Positions 36,778 to 46,036 of a stretch of DNA of 64,000 bases are shown in pieces. The stretch spans positions 4,278,001-4,342,000 of the forward strand of contig NZ_CP033924.1 of NCBI RefSeq assembly GCF_003815875.1. Reading direction: 5' to 3'. The stretch comes from Chryseobacterium lactis. Its GTDB lineage: Bacteria > Bacteroidota > Bacteroidia > Flavobacteriales > Weeksellaceae. Within the stretch, counting starts at the first letter, position 1. The number at the start of each line of letters is the position of its first letter. Under the pieces are notes generated by a model. It saw nothing but the letters and a program-made list of their open reading frames with translations, did no database searches and was not told the origin of the DNA. A program made the position numbers and the translations under genes.

Positions 36778-36813
36778 AAAATAGACAGTAGTTTTTTTAA
36801 CATTCATATATGG

Positions 36814-36848
36814 AAAAGTCATCGTAATTTTTAATACGATGACTTTTT
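36814..36848 (+). terminator. Hairpin terminator after the YtxH-like gene
   Basis: AAAAGTCATCGTA (36814-36826) pairs perfectly with 36835-36847, with an 8-nt loop, and is followed by T residues. The opposite strand also ends in a T run, so it may also stop transcripts of the minus-strand methyltransferase gene. Confidence 0.85.
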
Positions 36849-36920
36849 AATTTTATACAATTGAATGGTAAGTACTGAATTTAAAAATATCCTTTTATGA
36901 AATAGATAGAAAGTTCAGAC

Positions 36921-37718
36921 TTACTCTTCGTTCTTCTGCGCCTTCAGAGCAAAAACGATTGGTATTTTATTTCCAAACTGAGGAATTCTCCATTTCCCTT
37001 TTTCAAATTCTTCTACATGTTTGAAACAAGGATATGGCGACCAGTCAAATTCACGGAAGGTTTCCAGTTTCACATTCTGCTTCAACAGATTGTCGAGAGT
37101 TTCGGCCAAAGAATGGTTCCACATTACATATTCCTGTACAATAGGTGCTGATTGATCGGCATATGTTCCTTCATAAGTTTCTACAATAGGCTTTTCATTG
37201 AAATAATTGTACGCTACTTTTGTAAAGTCATCATCAAACATCCAAACCACCGGATGAAATTCTGCCATAATAAATTGACCACCAGGCTTTAAAAAATAAC
37301 TGATAACACGGGACCACTTTTCCAGATCAGGAAGCCAGCCTATCGTTCCATAACTTGTGTAAACAATATCAAACTTCTGATCCAAAATATTAGGCAAATC
37401 ATAGACATCGGAGCAAATAAACTCAGTGTCTGTACTGCACTTTTGAGCCAGATCTCTTCCTGCTTCAATTGCTTTATCAGACAAATCAATTCCGGTAACT
37501 TTTGCCCCCATTCTTGAAAGCGAAATAGAATCCTGCCCAAAATGACATTGAAGGTGAAGAATGCTTTTCCCTTGTATATCTCCGAGTAGCTCCAGCTCTA
37601 TTGAATTTAATGAGGTCCTGCCTTTTAAAAATTCATCTACAAAATAGAAGTCAGACTTTAAATGTGGTTCTACTTTGGCATTCCAGGATTTTTTATTGAT
37701 TTCTAGGTAATCTTCCAT
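36921..37718 (-). CDS. Class I SAM-dependent methyltransferase
   Basis: 265 residues. The SAM-binding motif I region GKSILHLQCHFGQDSISLSRMG is followed by VTGIDLSDKAIEAG, the acidic strand, and FDIVYTSYGTIGWL. These mark a Rossmann-type methyltransferase of the UbiE/YdaC type. The C-terminal half is conserved among cluster relatives but tells nothing about the substrate. It is 21 bp downstream of the membrane protein gene and likely forms an operon with it. Confidence 0.9.
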   Translation of the reverse strand: MEDYLEINKKSWNAKVEPHLKSDFYFVDEFLKGRTSLNSIELELLGDIQGKSILHLQCHFGQDSISLSRMGAKVTGIDLSDKAIEAGRDLAQKCSTDTEFICSDVYDLPNILDQKFDIVYTSYGTIGWLPDLEKWSRVISYFLKPGGQFIMAEFHPVVWMFDDDFTKVAYNYFNEKPIVETYEGTYADQSAPIVQEYVMWNHSLAETLDNLLKQNVKLETFREFDWSPYPCFKHVEEFEKGKWRIPQFGNKIPIVFALKAQKNEE

Positions 37719-37739
37719 TGTTTTAATTTTTAAATAATT

Positions 37740-38477
37740 TTAATTTCCCTGAATAATATAATTTTTCTCTATTAATTTTCTTTCAGGTTCATTGGGATTG
37801 TCCGGCTGAAACCAAACCTCAACCCTGCTTCCATAATAATCTCCCCAATCTCCTTCTTTCACTGTAAAATCTTTGTCACCACTTGAAAATTCTTTCAGTT
37901 CATCACTAGGATTAAAGACTTCCCTCATCGATTGCTTTTTAATTTCTTTTTCGGAAAGAATCCGGTTGGTATTAAAATCATAGACTCTTAAATAGACCTT
38001 ACCTTTTTCTATTCTATTCAGGAAAACATCGTATTTATAAGTTCCAGGCTGTAAGTAATCATAGATAAGGATATCAGGCTGGGTAACCTCTACAAGCTCT
38101 TTTTCATTCGAAAACAGCTTCAAAGGCATTGAAAATTTTACATTTTTGGGGTTTTTAATATCATTATTATAAGGCTTATAAGGGCTTTTAGGCGGATAAA
38201 AAGCAAACATGCCACCAATGATAAAAAACATTATAAAGCTTAAAAGACATTGCCAAAGCCCATTTTTAAATTCGCCTTTTTTAAACATCCTTGAAATTCC
38301 CAATATAAAACTTACACCCGCAGCCAAAAATGGAATAGCCGAGAAAAAGTTCCATGTAAAGCTGCTAATTGGTAAAATAAGGATCAGTAACCAGCAAAAA
38401 ACGCCTATAAATAATGCAATAAAAGAGGTAAAATACCATCTCCAGTTTAATGCTCTAAAAACGACTTCTTTTATCAT
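37740..38477 (-). CDS. Membrane protein with a C-terminal soluble domain, unknown
   Basis: 245 residues. Three to four membrane segments cover about residues 10-110, followed by a beta-rich soluble part (IYDYLQPGTYKYDVFLNRIEKGKVYLRVYDF) resembling a surface-exposed Ig-like fold. No catalytic motif is seen. Its start overlaps the stop of the SHOCT gene upstream by 4 bp (ATGA), which implies coupled translation with the SHOCT/PH protein. Confidence 0.7.
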   Translation of the reverse strand: MIKEVVFRALNWRWYFTSFIALFIGVFCWLLILILPISSFTWNFFSAIPFLAAGVSFILGISRMFKKGEFKNGLWQCLLSFIMFFIIGGMFAFYPPKSPYKPYNNDIKNPKNVKFSMPLKLFSNEKELVEVTQPDILIYDYLQPGTYKYDVFLNRIEKGKVYLRVYDFNTNRILSEKEIKKQSMREVFNPSDELKEFSSGDKDFTVKEGDWGDYYGSRVEVWFQPDNPNEPERKLIEKNYIIQGN

Positions 38478-39010
38478 AACTTATCTATAATTTTTTTCTT
38501 CTGATCATTGAATTCTTCTTCACTCAAAACTCCGCTTTCTTTTAACCTTCCCAATTGTTCCAGCTGGTCTAAAACGCTAGGTTCAGATTGATGTTGAGTA
38601 TATTCTTCAGGACGGGACATAAAGTCTCTAACCTTTTCACAAAATAGCTCAGCATGGTATTTTCCTACTCCATCAATCTCTACAACATCATCAGTAACCT
38701 GAATATCTATAGAGGCCAGTAATAATGCAGTCTCGTATTGTATTGAACTGATTTTGCCATAAGAGAAATCTTCTACTTTCAATCCGTACATGAATTCCTT
38801 ATCTACAAAGATCAATCTTCTGTCTGTAGCTACTAAAATGATATGATGATTGTTTATTTTATTTCTGCCTTCAACGAGATAAACAATTCTTTCGTCTTTT
38901 GAAAGAATATCCGGTAACTCATGAATTTCCTTTCGGGCAAATATGGTAGGGCTGATATCCAGCTTTTCAAGTTCTTCTCTTATCTCGTCGAGTCTTGATT
39001 TTTCGCTCAT
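38474..39010 (-). CDS. PH-like and SHOCT domain protein (no zinc ribbon)
   Basis: 178 residues. The core is a bacterial PH-like domain (about 45-130, ILVATDRRLIFVDKEFMYG) and the last about 35 residues form a SHOCT motif (LEQLGRLKESGVLSEEEFND). PH-like/SHOCT proteins of this type are linked to membrane or stress processes, but no role is established here. It is the shortest of three related genes in the window; the others (39730-40590 and 40601-41464) add an N-terminal zinc ribbon. Confidence 0.8.
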   Translation of the reverse strand: MSEKSRLDEIREELEKLDISPTIFARKEIHELPDILSKDERIVYLVEGRNKINNHHIILVATDRRLIFVDKEFMYGLKVEDFSYGKISSIQYETALLLASIDIQVTDDVVEIDGVGKYHAELFCEKVRDFMSRPEEYTQHQSEPSVLDQLEQLGRLKESGVLSEEEFNDQKKKIIDKL

Positions 39011-39069
39011 GGTTATAGTTTATGGGTTTAAATTCCTATTTCTTGTTCAAAAAACAATTATCTTAATTT

Positions 39070-39711
39070 TTAATTTTCAGATGGAATTACAATTGAAGAA
39101 TGTAAGCAATACACTTTCCAGCCTAAAGTTTCATACAATAACCTTCCTTCTTCTGTTGCAACCAGGAGATTATTTGAAAATCCTTTTGATAAAGCTATTT
39201 TCTCCAGTTCTTTCAATAAAAAAGAAGCCAGTCCTTTCCTTTGATGATCTATTTCGGTAACAATCCGATCATAAACGGCAACATCATCTATTAAAGAAAC
39301 ACGACCTATTGAAGCCTGTTCACCATTCTCAGCAACAATTCTGACAACAAAAGTTGTATTGTACTCAGAAAATTCCAAATGATATCCTTCTGCCAGACTG
39401 ATTTCTGGGAAAATCATCGGATGAAAACAGGTCATCAGATATCCCTGTGGCTGAAGTTCCCATTTTTCGGGAATATTTTCTATAAACTGATCAGGAGAGG
39501 TACTTACTTTCAGATAAACCCAGGGTTCATCGATTGAGTTGGCCAGGTGAAAAAAGTCTTCATTGGGTTCAGGAAAAACATAACGTTCTTTTTGTTTTTC
39601 GTCTCCCACGAAGACAAAAAATCCCGACTTATAATGAACAGGAAGAGATACTTCTCTTGATAAACACCATCCTTTAAGCCAGTTTTCTACGATTTCTGCT
39701 TTATCCTTCAT
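39070..39711 (-). CDS. GNAT-family N-acetyltransferase
   Basis: 213 residues. The acetyl-CoA-binding motif A is VYDRIVTEIDHQRKGLASFL, with the Q/RxxGxA core, followed by a typical GNAT end VATEEGRLLYETLGW. The N-terminal half is less typical. The acceptor is unknown. It interrupts the row of PH/SHOCT paralogs, with 19 bp to the next upstream gene, so it is probably co-transcribed with them. Confidence 0.87.
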   Translation of the reverse strand: MKDKAEIVENWLKGWCLSREVSLPVHYKSGFFVFVGDEKQKERYVFPEPNEDFFHLANSIDEPWVYLKVSTSPDQFIENIPEKWELQPQGYLMTCFHPMIFPEISLAEGYHLEFSEYNTTFVVRIVAENGEQASIGRVSLIDDVAVYDRIVTEIDHQRKGLASFLLKELEKIALSKGFSNNLLVATEEGRLLYETLGWKVYCLHSSIVIPSEN

Positions 39712-39729
39712 GATTAGGAATCAAAAGTT

Positions 39730-40590
39730 TTATTTTAATTGTTCCAGCAATTTTCTTTTTTGTTCTGTAAACTCAGTATCGGTAAGAATACCACTTTCTC
39801 TCAATTTACCCAGTTTTTCCAACTGTTCAAGAATGTCAAGGGAAAATATTGAGTTTGCAACTGTATTTGTAACTACATTTACAGGACTTGCCTGCTCCTG
39901 AGATTGCTGTACCGGATTGTTATAAATGGGTCTTATGATGCCATAGAACGCTTCTGCATCTTCTTTATCCATAAAGCACTCAAATTCTACCAATCTTTCA
40001 TCAAGGTGCAGCTTAATGATTGGAGATCTCTGATCTGTTAAAAAACTTACAGATTTTATCGTCTCATTTGGATAATCATTGATTTTAGCTGCTCCAAACA
40101 TTGCTTTAGAAATAGAAATCATTCTTTTGGAGGTCGCCAGCAGTATTCCCGCGGCCAGTGTATTGACAAATTGGGCATCTGTAATGGCAAGGATTTTCTC
40201 ATCCTCAGAAATTAGATACGGAAGTTCCTTAACCTCTCCTTTTGTAAATACTGAAAGATTGGCATTCAACTTTTCCAGTTCTGATTTTATCTTCTGCTTT
40301 CTTCTTTTGTATACTTCCTTAGAAATATTTTGGGGTTCTTCTTCCTTCGTCATAGGAAGATTTTCCTGTCTTATAGCAGGTGAACTTTCTTCTGTTTTCT
40401 TATTTTGAATGACTTTGTGAATATCATCAAGGTTGAACTGATGAAGATTATACAGCACTTCCTGATTGATGTAACTTATTTTATCTAAACATTTATTGCA
40501 TATAACACCACCATCAGAAAGTTTATTCTCACCCAAAAGCGTATCCATAGATGTTAACGCTGTCCCACACAATGAACAAGTATTACTCAT
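39730..40590 (-). CDS. Zinc-ribbon, PH-like and SHOCT domain protein, paralog 2
   Basis: 286 residues. An N-terminal double-Cys ribbon (CSLCGTALT...CNKC, residues 5-39) is followed by a polar linker, a PH-like domain (about 125-215) with ILLATSKRMISISKAMFG, and a SHOCT motif at the C-terminus (LEQLEKLGKLRESGILTDTEF). It is clearly the same architecture as the next gene, with 10 bp between them, so a tandem duplication. The protein has no membrane segment. The partner of such proteins is unknown. Confidence 0.83.
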   Translation of the reverse strand: MSNTCSLCGTALTSMDTLLGENKLSDGGVICNKCLDKISYINQEVLYNLHQFNLDDIHKVIQNKKTEESSPAIRQENLPMTKEEEPQNISKEVYKRRKQKIKSELEKLNANLSVFTKGEVKELPYLISEDEKILAITDAQFVNTLAAGILLATSKRMISISKAMFGAAKINDYPNETIKSVSFLTDQRSPIIKLHLDERLVEFECFMDKEDAEAFYGIIRPIYNNPVQQSQEQASPVNVVTNTVANSIFSLDILEQLEKLGKLRESGILTDTEFTEQKRKLLEQLK

Positions 40591-40600
40591 TTTTCAATAT

Positions 40601-41464
40601 TTACAATTTATCAAGAAGCTTTTTCTTTTGTTCTGCGAACTCTTCTTCAGTTAAAACTCCCATTTCTCTTAATTTCCCCAGTTTTTCCAATTGTTCAAAA
40701 ATAGTTACGGAAGCTTCTTTACTTGTTGCATACACATCTTCCTGAACCAAGCCGGAAATATTTTGCTGAAATGCCTGTAAATTTTCCGTTTGTGGTTTTT
40801 GATATGTTTCCGGATTTTGAATATTCCCGTTTACAATCGAAGAAAATGCTCTTCCATCATTTTTGTTGTGGAGTTTAAATTCTGCTGAAACACCTTTAAT
40901 ATTGACTTTCAAAATAGAATACAGTAAGTCTTCAATGTGCTCAATGGAAATAATTTCACGAATAGGAAATTCGTTTCGAACCACTCCTCCCAAAATCTTT
41001 TTATCAATAAAAACAACTCTCCATGGTGTTGCGAAGATAATCCCTTCCCGCTTATTCTGAAGATAGATACATTCAGCAATCGCCACTAGATTTTCGTTTT
41101 TATCAAGTATAGTATCCAGCATATTGACCTCTTCATTGGCAAGGACACTGAGTCTTGCATTAAGAGCTACGATCTGGTCTTTAATTTCGTCAAGCCTGGT
41201 TGGAGCATCATATTCATATTTATTTCCCGTGGAAAATGGTGTTCCGCCAGCATTTTGACTGGCATCAATTTTACTTTTAAGAAACATCCCCGTTATTTCA
41301 GCAAAATAAAACTGATCGAGGTTATTGATAAGATCTCTATTGATTTGAATGGCTTTATTAAAACATCCGGAACATAAATAACCACCATCTGCAAGCTTAT
41401 TTTTCCCGACAAGCATGTCAGCAGATGTTAACGGAGTTCCACATAATGCGCAAATAGAATTCAT
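40601..41464 (-). CDS. Zinc-ribbon, PH-like and SHOCT domain protein, paralog 3
   Basis: 287 residues from the ATG at 41464; the frame opens at 41491, but the Cys ribbon (SICALCGTPLT) begins immediately after the second ATG, as in the paralog. A second Cys pair (LCSGC) closes the ribbon. The PH-like middle region contains IFATPWRVVFIDKKILGG, and the SHOCT end reads LEKLGKLREMGVLTEEEFAEQ. The family function is not known. It is first in this row of minus-strand genes, with a 183-bp gap to hisS. Confidence 0.82.
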   Translation of the reverse strand: MNSICALCGTPLTSADMLVGKNKLADGGYLCSGCFNKAIQINRDLINNLDQFYFAEITGMFLKSKIDASQNAGGTPFSTGNKYEYDAPTRLDEIKDQIVALNARLSVLANEEVNMLDTILDKNENLVAIAECIYLQNKREGIIFATPWRVVFIDKKILGGVVRNEFPIREIISIEHIEDLLYSILKVNIKGVSAEFKLHNKNDGRAFSSIVNGNIQNPETYQKPQTENLQAFQQNISGLVQEDVYATSKEASVTIFEQLEKLGKLREMGVLTEEEFAEQKKKLLDKL

Positions 41465-41590
41465 CTGGTTTTTAGTTTTTAAGTTTATCAAGACAGCGTG
41501 CTGCTATTCTATTTTTGTTATTTTGACCCAAATTACAAATTCTGATTTGATTTTTAAGTCTAAAAATATTTAAAATTCATGGGTTATAAA

Positions 41591-41628
41591 AAAATAACTC
41601 AAAGCCAATAAAGACCTTGAGTTATTTT
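41591..41628 (-). terminator. Terminator after hisS
   Basis: A perfect 12-bp inverted repeat (AAAATAACTCAA, 41591-41602, with 41617-41628) has a 14-nt loop and is followed on the minus strand by a run of T. It is 20 bp past the hisS stop codon. Confidence 0.82.
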
Positions 41629-41647
41629 ATATCATTTTAAATATTTT

Positions 41648-42997
41648 TTATCCTAAAAACTCTTCTAAAGAAACTGTCTTTTGTTCTCCTATTTCCAGAT
41701 TTTTAAAAGTTACGGTATTGTTTTTAAGTTCCTCTTCTCCAAGGAAAACAAGATTTTTAATACCTTTCTTTTCAGCATAAGTAAACTGCTTATTCAATTT
41801 TGCGCTCTCCGGATACAATTCTGCAGAAATTCCTTTGGCCCTCAATTGCATAATAAGTCGTAAAGCTTCTGTTGTTTCTTCACCTCCAAAGTTGGCAAAC
41901 AGATATTCTATCTTAGAAGAAGCTTCTTCAGGGAAAAGATTCAGTTCTTCCATTACCAGATAGATCCTGTCTAATCCGAAAGAGATTCCGATTCCCGGAA
42001 CATTTTTAACACCAAAAACTTCGGTAAGATTGTCATATCGACCGCCTCCACCGATGGATCCCATGGCCACTTCATCTGCCTTTACTTCAAAGATAGCTCC
42101 GGTATAATATTCTAATCCTCTTGCTAACGTAATATTGAATACAAGGTTTTGCATATCAACCCCAAGATTTAAAGATTGTGTAAGTACGAATTCAAGTTCT
42201 TCAACTCCTTTTAATCCTATTTCATTACCTGTAAACTTTTCTTTGAGCAAAAGAAGATTTTCTAATGCGTCATCAGATTGTTCGAATAAGAAATCCAGTT
42301 TATCGATTGATTCCTGAGAAATTCCTCTTTCCAGTAATTCCTTTACCACACCATCTTTTCCAATTTTATCAAGCTTGTCTAAAGCTACAGTAAAATCAAT
42401 CAGCTGATCTGTGATACCGGCATATTCTGCTAATCCGGAAAGGATTTTTCGGTTGTTCATGTGAATCGTTACAGGAACTTTCAGATCTGCAAATGATTTT
42501 AAATACAGCTGAACCAAATCTACTTCCTGGAATAAGCTTTCACTTCCTACAATATCCGCATCACACTGATAAAACTCTCTGAATCTACCTTTTTGAGGTC
42601 TGTCTGCTCTCCAAACCGGTTGAATCTGGTAACGTTTAAAAGGGAAAGTCAATTTCCCATGATTCATGGCTACAAATCTTGCAAAAGGTACAGTAAGATC
42701 ATAACGAAGGGCTTTATCCGAAATTTGTGAAGTCAGCTTTTGATGGTTTTTGTTATCCCAATCTTCCTGATTTACTTTTGCAGTGTATTCTCCTGAGTTT
42801 AAAATTTTAAAAATCAATCGATCACCTTCTTCTCCGTACTTTCCTGTCAACGTAGAAAGATTTTCAAAGCTTGGGGTTTCCAATGGCTGAAATCCGAATA
42901 ATTCAAAATTATTCTGTAAAATATTGATAATATATTTTCTTCTGAAAACTTCCTGTGCTGTAAAATCTCTCGTTCCTTTTGCTAAACTTGGCTTCAT
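41648..42997 (-). CDS. hisS: Histidyl-tRNA synthetase
   Basis: 449 residues, class II synthetase. Motif 2 is visible in [21 protein letters not shown], and the histidine-specific A motif in [14 protein letters not shown]. The C-terminal anticodon-binding domain begins at about residue 350. It charges tRNA-His. It is transcribed alone on the minus strand and ends at the hairpin 41591-41628. Confidence 0.96.
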   Translation of the reverse strand: MKPSLAKGTRDFTAQEVFRRKYIINILQNNFELFGFQPLETPSFENLSTLTGKYGEEGDRLIFKILNSGEYTAKVNQEDWDNKNHQKLTSQISDKALRYDLTVPFARFVAMNHGKLTFPFKRYQIQPVWRADRPQKGRFREFYQCDADIVGSESLFQEVDLVQLYLKSFADLKVPVTIHMNNRKILSGLAEYAGITDQLIDFTVALDKLDKIGKDGVVKELLERGISQESIDKLDFLFEQSDDALENLLLLKEKFTGNEIGLKGVEELEFVLTQSLNLGVDMQNLVFNITLARGLEYYTGAIFEVKADEVAMGSIGGGGRYDNLTEVFGVKNVPGIGISFGLDRIYLVMEELNLFPEEASSKIEYLFANFGGEETTEALRLIMQLRAKGISAELYPESAKLNKQFTYAEKKGIKNLVFLGEEELKNNTVTFKNLEIGEQKTVSLEEFLG

Positions 42998-43059
42998 TTT
43001 TTGTATGTCATTTTGATAAACGCAAAAATAAGGAATTACGGGGACTTTACACAGGATAA

Positions 43060-43091
43060 AAAAGCTGAAGAAATAATCTTCCTCAGCTTTT
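43060..43091 (-). terminator. Terminator after the HRDC-domain gene
   Basis: AAAAGCTGAAGAA (43060-43072) pairs with TTCCTCAGCTTTT (43079-43091), with one G-T wobble pair and a 6-nt loop. The minus-strand product ends in T. It follows the stop of the HRDC gene by about 30 bp. Confidence 0.8.
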
Positions 43092-43120
43092 GTAATTACG
43101 CTATCATTTATCCTGAAAAA

Positions 43121-43576
43121 TCAGACACTTTCAAGAATATCCAGTATCTCTTCGCCATAGTTTTCAATTTTATGCTTCCCGAATCCTTTGATCTCAAGTA
43201 ATTCCTCTTTTTTAGCCGGTTTATATTTGGCCACAGACATTAATTCTTTATTGCTTGCAATAAAATAAGTGGGGAGATTCTGCTCCCTGGCTTTTTCAGA
43301 TCGCCAGAGTTTCAATGCATCCAGAATTTGCTCTTCATTGGCGCTCAGAAGATCATTTTCTGCAGAATATTTAATCATTTTGGGTTCTTTTACTATATTT
43401 TTCACCAATTTTTGTTCTTCAAAATATAATATTACGGACCAATAGCGTTCATCACCTACAAAAGCTGTTTCTACTTTTATAATATCATTCACTTCCAGAA
43501 AATCATCGAGCATTTTCTGATCCCGGTAGAGAAATTCTTCGGGGAGTCTTATTTTAAAAATTTTCACTTTCATCAT
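43121..43576 (-). CDS. HRDC-domain protein
   Basis: 151 residues. The C-terminal half (about 75-148) is an HRDC domain: LKLWRSEKAREQNLPTYFIA, then NKELMSVAKYKP and the closing LLEIKGFGKHKIENYG. HRDC modules bind nucleic acids in RecQ helicases and RNase D. The N-terminal half (IRLPEEFLYRDQKMLDDFL) is not a known helicase part. It starts 15 bp after ssb, so the two minus-strand genes are likely one unit, supporting a DNA-related role. Confidence 0.82.
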   Translation of the reverse strand: MMKVKIFKIRLPEEFLYRDQKMLDDFLEVNDIIKVETAFVGDERYWSVILYFEEQKLVKNIVKEPKMIKYSAENDLLSANEEQILDALKLWRSEKAREQNLPTYFIASNKELMSVAKYKPAKKEELLEIKGFGKHKIENYGEEILDILESV

Positions 43577-43591
43577 TTGTTGTTTTTAGAA

Positions 43592-43924
43592 TTATTTACC
43601 TCCCAAAAGCAGGATTTCGTCTACACGAATTTCTGTGATGTATCTTTTTACGCCATCCTTATCATCATAGGATCGGTACGTAAGTTTTCCTTCTATGGCA
43701 ATTTCCTTTCCTTTTGGTACGTACTTCTCCAGTATTTCTGCTACCCTTCCGAATGCAATCAGATTGTGCCATTGGGTTTCTTCTACTTTTTCTCCTTTGG
43801 CATTCGTGTAATGGTCGCTTGTTGCCAGAGATACACTTGCTTTTACATTTCCATTTTCGAAGTTTACCATTTCTACTTCTTTACCTGTGTAACCGATTAA
43901 TGTTACTTTGTTTCTTAGTGACAT
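43592..43924 (-). CDS. ssb: Single-stranded DNA-binding protein, short form
   Basis: 110 residues, one OB fold. The usual start SLRNKVTLIGYTGKEV, WHNLIAFGRVAEILEKYVPKGKEIAIEGKLTYRSYDDKDG and an ending ITEIRVDEILLLGGK are present. It lacks the long acidic tail that recruits partner proteins in full SSB, so it is a minimal or secondary SSB. It is upstream of and apparently co-transcribed with the HRDC gene. The spacer to the alginate lyase on the right (43925-44205) shows no further gene. Confidence 0.92.
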   Translation of the reverse strand: MSLRNKVTLIGYTGKEVEMVNFENGNVKASVSLATSDHYTNAKGEKVEETQWHNLIAFGRVAEILEKYVPKGKEIAIEGKLTYRSYDDKDGVKRYITEIRVDEILLLGGK

Positions 43925-44205
43925 AACTTTTAAATTTAAAGATTAATATTATAGATCCGAGACGTTCACTGCTTTCTCAAATCTCTGCTGCAAAGATTGC
44001 GACGTCATCACAAGCCAGTCGGTTATAAACTATTTAAATTCGTTTGTAGTCGTTTGTAATCGGATAAAAAACTAATTCTCACTTCCTATAAAAATCATTG
44101 ATTCATTGGTTGTACATCTAAAATCTGTTAAGATTAATAAATAAAAAATTGTATTGAAGAAATTGTATAAATTAGTAATCATTGATCAGCCATCACATCT
44201 TAAGT

Positions 44206-44925
44206 ATGAAAAATCGTTTTAGAAATCTAATAATAACAGGACTTTTAATAATTTCAGGTTCTATTGACGCACAAAAAAACTATTCAACGGTGCCAGCAGA
44301 TAAGTTTAATCTTAATGCTTTTAATCTTCAATTACCCGTTGAAAAAAATAATTCAATCACTATTATTAAAGGAGCACAAATAGCAAACTTTTCATCAGAG
44401 AATTTTTATTTTTCACCACAGGATAATAGCATTCGTTTCTTTTGTACCTCTGATGGCAAAACAACTCAAGGTTCTCATTACCCAAGAACAGAATTGCGCC
44501 AAACGGATGAATGGCATTTCGACAAACAACATATCCTGCAGGTAAAAATGGCTGTACTCACACAACCCAGCACAGGGAAAATTATTATTGGTCAAATACA
44601 TGGTAATTCCAAAGGAACAGAAGCTTTAAAAATCTGGTGGAATAATGGTGACCTTCAGGTTGGATACAAAAAAGAAATCAATGATAAGGAACAGAGAATT
44701 ACTCTTCTTAAAAATGTAGCTCTGGGACAAATATTTAATTATACTATTCAACAAAGCAATCTGGAAATTCAGGTGAAGATTAATCAGAAGATTGTCACAT
44801 TTGATCTTGGTAACAGTTGGAAATCAGAATCAGTTTATTTTAAAGCAGGAAATTACTTACAGGATAATAAGCAACCCGTAACTTCAGGTATGACGGCTGT
44901 TTACCAAATCAGTATAACTAAGTAA
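44206..44925 (+). CDS. Alginate lyase-like polysaccharide lyase family 7
   Basis: 239 residues from the ATG at 44206 (an earlier in-frame ATG at 44182 precedes a poor signal peptide). A signal peptide of about 22 residues ends near DAQK. The three PL7 strands that carry the active site are intact: RTELRQ, QIHGNSKG and YFKAGNYLQ. It should cleave alginate or related glucuronan by beta-elimination, outside the cytoplasm. It has no carbohydrate-binding module and no neighbouring SusC/D genes, so it is a stand-alone enzyme. Confidence 0.9.
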   Translation: MKNRFRNLIITGLLIISGSIDAQKNYSTVPADKFNLNAFNLQLPVEKNNSITIIKGAQIANFSSENFYFSPQDNSIRFFCTSDGKTTQGSHYPRTELRQTDEWHFDKQHILQVKMAVLTQPSTGKIIIGQIHGNSKGTEALKIWWNNGDLQVGYKKEINDKEQRITLLKNVALGQIFNYTIQQSNLEIQVKINQKIVTFDLGNSWKSESVYFKAGNYLQDNKQPVTSGMTAVYQISITK

Positions 44926-44964
44926 ATTACTGTTAAAAATCAATCACATACAAAAGACTACCCA

Positions 44965-44992
44965 TTTGTAAACGGATAAATCCATATCTTTG
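44965..44992 (+). promoter_or_regulatory. Promoter of the HPP gene (TTTG-N16-TATCTTTG)
   Basis: A -33 TTTG at 44965-44968 and a -7 TATCTTTG at 44985-44992 fit the Bacteroidota pattern, with a spacer of 16 bp (a little short). The ATG at 45047 is 54 bp downstream. Confidence 0.6.
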
Positions 44993-45046
44993 TTCTCATT
45001 ACATTATAGAAAATTTAATTCAAATACTAAAAATAAAGAAGACTAA

Positions 45047-45661
45047 ATGAAGAAGAGCCTAAAAAGAACGTTCAGAGTCTCAAAATATGTAATCTATAAA
45101 GAAACACTTGTTGATTACAAAGAACATTTCTGGTCATTCCTGGGAGCATTTTTTGGAATCGGATTGATTGCATTTATCCAATCTCATTCTTTAACAGAAA
45201 CAGAAAATATATTTTTGATTGGTTCTTTTGGAGCCTCAAGTGTATTGATTTACGGAGCTATTCAAAGTCCTTTGGCACAACCCAGAAATCTGGTGGGTGG
45301 TCATGTACTTTCAGCCCTGGTAGGAGTGACGGTGTATAAAATTGTTCCCGATATCATCTGGCTTTCTGCACCTTTGGCAGTTGCCTTTTCTATTGTATTA
45401 ATGCAATACACAAAAACCCTGCATCCACCAGGAGGTGCTACCGCCTTGATTGCGGTGAGTTCTACCGGAAAAATTCCGGAGTTAGGATATTGGTATGTTA
45501 TCTCCCCTGTTCTCTCAGGATGTATTATCTTGTTGCTTGTAGCATTGTTTTTTAATAATGTTACTCCCAACAGAAGTTATCCTACACACAGTAGATTTAA
45601 AAAATTGCTTCGAAAGAAACATGCTCACGGACATGTGAATCCACATAAATTGAAAAAATAA
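45047..45661 (+). CDS. HPP-family membrane protein
   Basis: 204 residues with four membrane segments from about residue 30 to 175. The family signature is visible as QPRNLVGGHVLSALVG and LHPPGGATALIA, where the HPP triplet lies. HPP proteins include nitrite-transport-related chloroplast proteins, so anion transport is a guess. It has its own promoter just upstream. The C-terminal tail is His/Lys-rich. Confidence 0.88.
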   Translation: MKKSLKRTFRVSKYVIYKETLVDYKEHFWSFLGAFFGIGLIAFIQSHSLTETENIFLIGSFGASSVLIYGAIQSPLAQPRNLVGGHVLSALVGVTVYKIVPDIIWLSAPLAVAFSIVLMQYTKTLHPPGGATALIAVSSTGKIPELGYWYVISPVLSGCIILLLVALFFNNVTPNRSYPTHSRFKKLLRKKHAHGHVNPHKLKK

Positions 45662-45666
45662 ACATC

Positions 45667-46011
45667 ATGAATTGTCTGGAATGTGGCGAAAAAATTATCG
45701 GAAGATCAGATAAAAAGTTCTGCAATGACGCCTGCCGGAACGCCTACAACAATAAACAAAATAAAGATTCCAGTAATCTGATGCGGAATGTTAACAACAA
45801 ACTCCGCAAAAATTACCGTATCCTTGTTGAGGTAAACATCGATGGTAAAACAAAAATAACCCGGTCTAAACTGGAAAGTTTAGGCTTTGATTTCGATTAT
45901 TTCACCAATCTGAAAGTCTATAAAAATGGTTCTGAATATAAATTTATTTATGATTATGGTTATAAACTTCTGGAAGATGATTTTATCTTGATTGTTAAAA
46001 ATCAGGCATAA
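45667..46011 (+). CDS. Small protein with an N-terminal zinc ribbon, unknown
   Basis: 114 residues. The N-terminus has a Cys4-type metal site, CLECG and FCNDACRNAYNNK, as in small zinc-ribbon proteins. The rest (RILVEVNIDGKTKITRSKLESL) is basic. It follows HPP by 5 bp and is probably co-transcribed. No function is known to me. Confidence 0.75.
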   Translation: MNCLECGEKIIGRSDKKFCNDACRNAYNNKQNKDSSNLMRNVNNKLRKNYRILVEVNIDGKTKITRSKLESLGFDFDYFTNLKVYKNGSEYKFIYDYGYKLLEDDFILIVKNQA

Positions 46012-46036
46012 TCTTACACACCTAAAATCTATTACT

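Noticed and set aside
43001..43201. 66-codon plus-strand frame after hisS
   Set aside because: It crosses a clear minus-strand terminator and the HRDC gene end; no homologous look.
43577..43926. Plus-strand frames opposite ssb
   Set aside because: Antisense shadows of a well-defined OB-fold protein.
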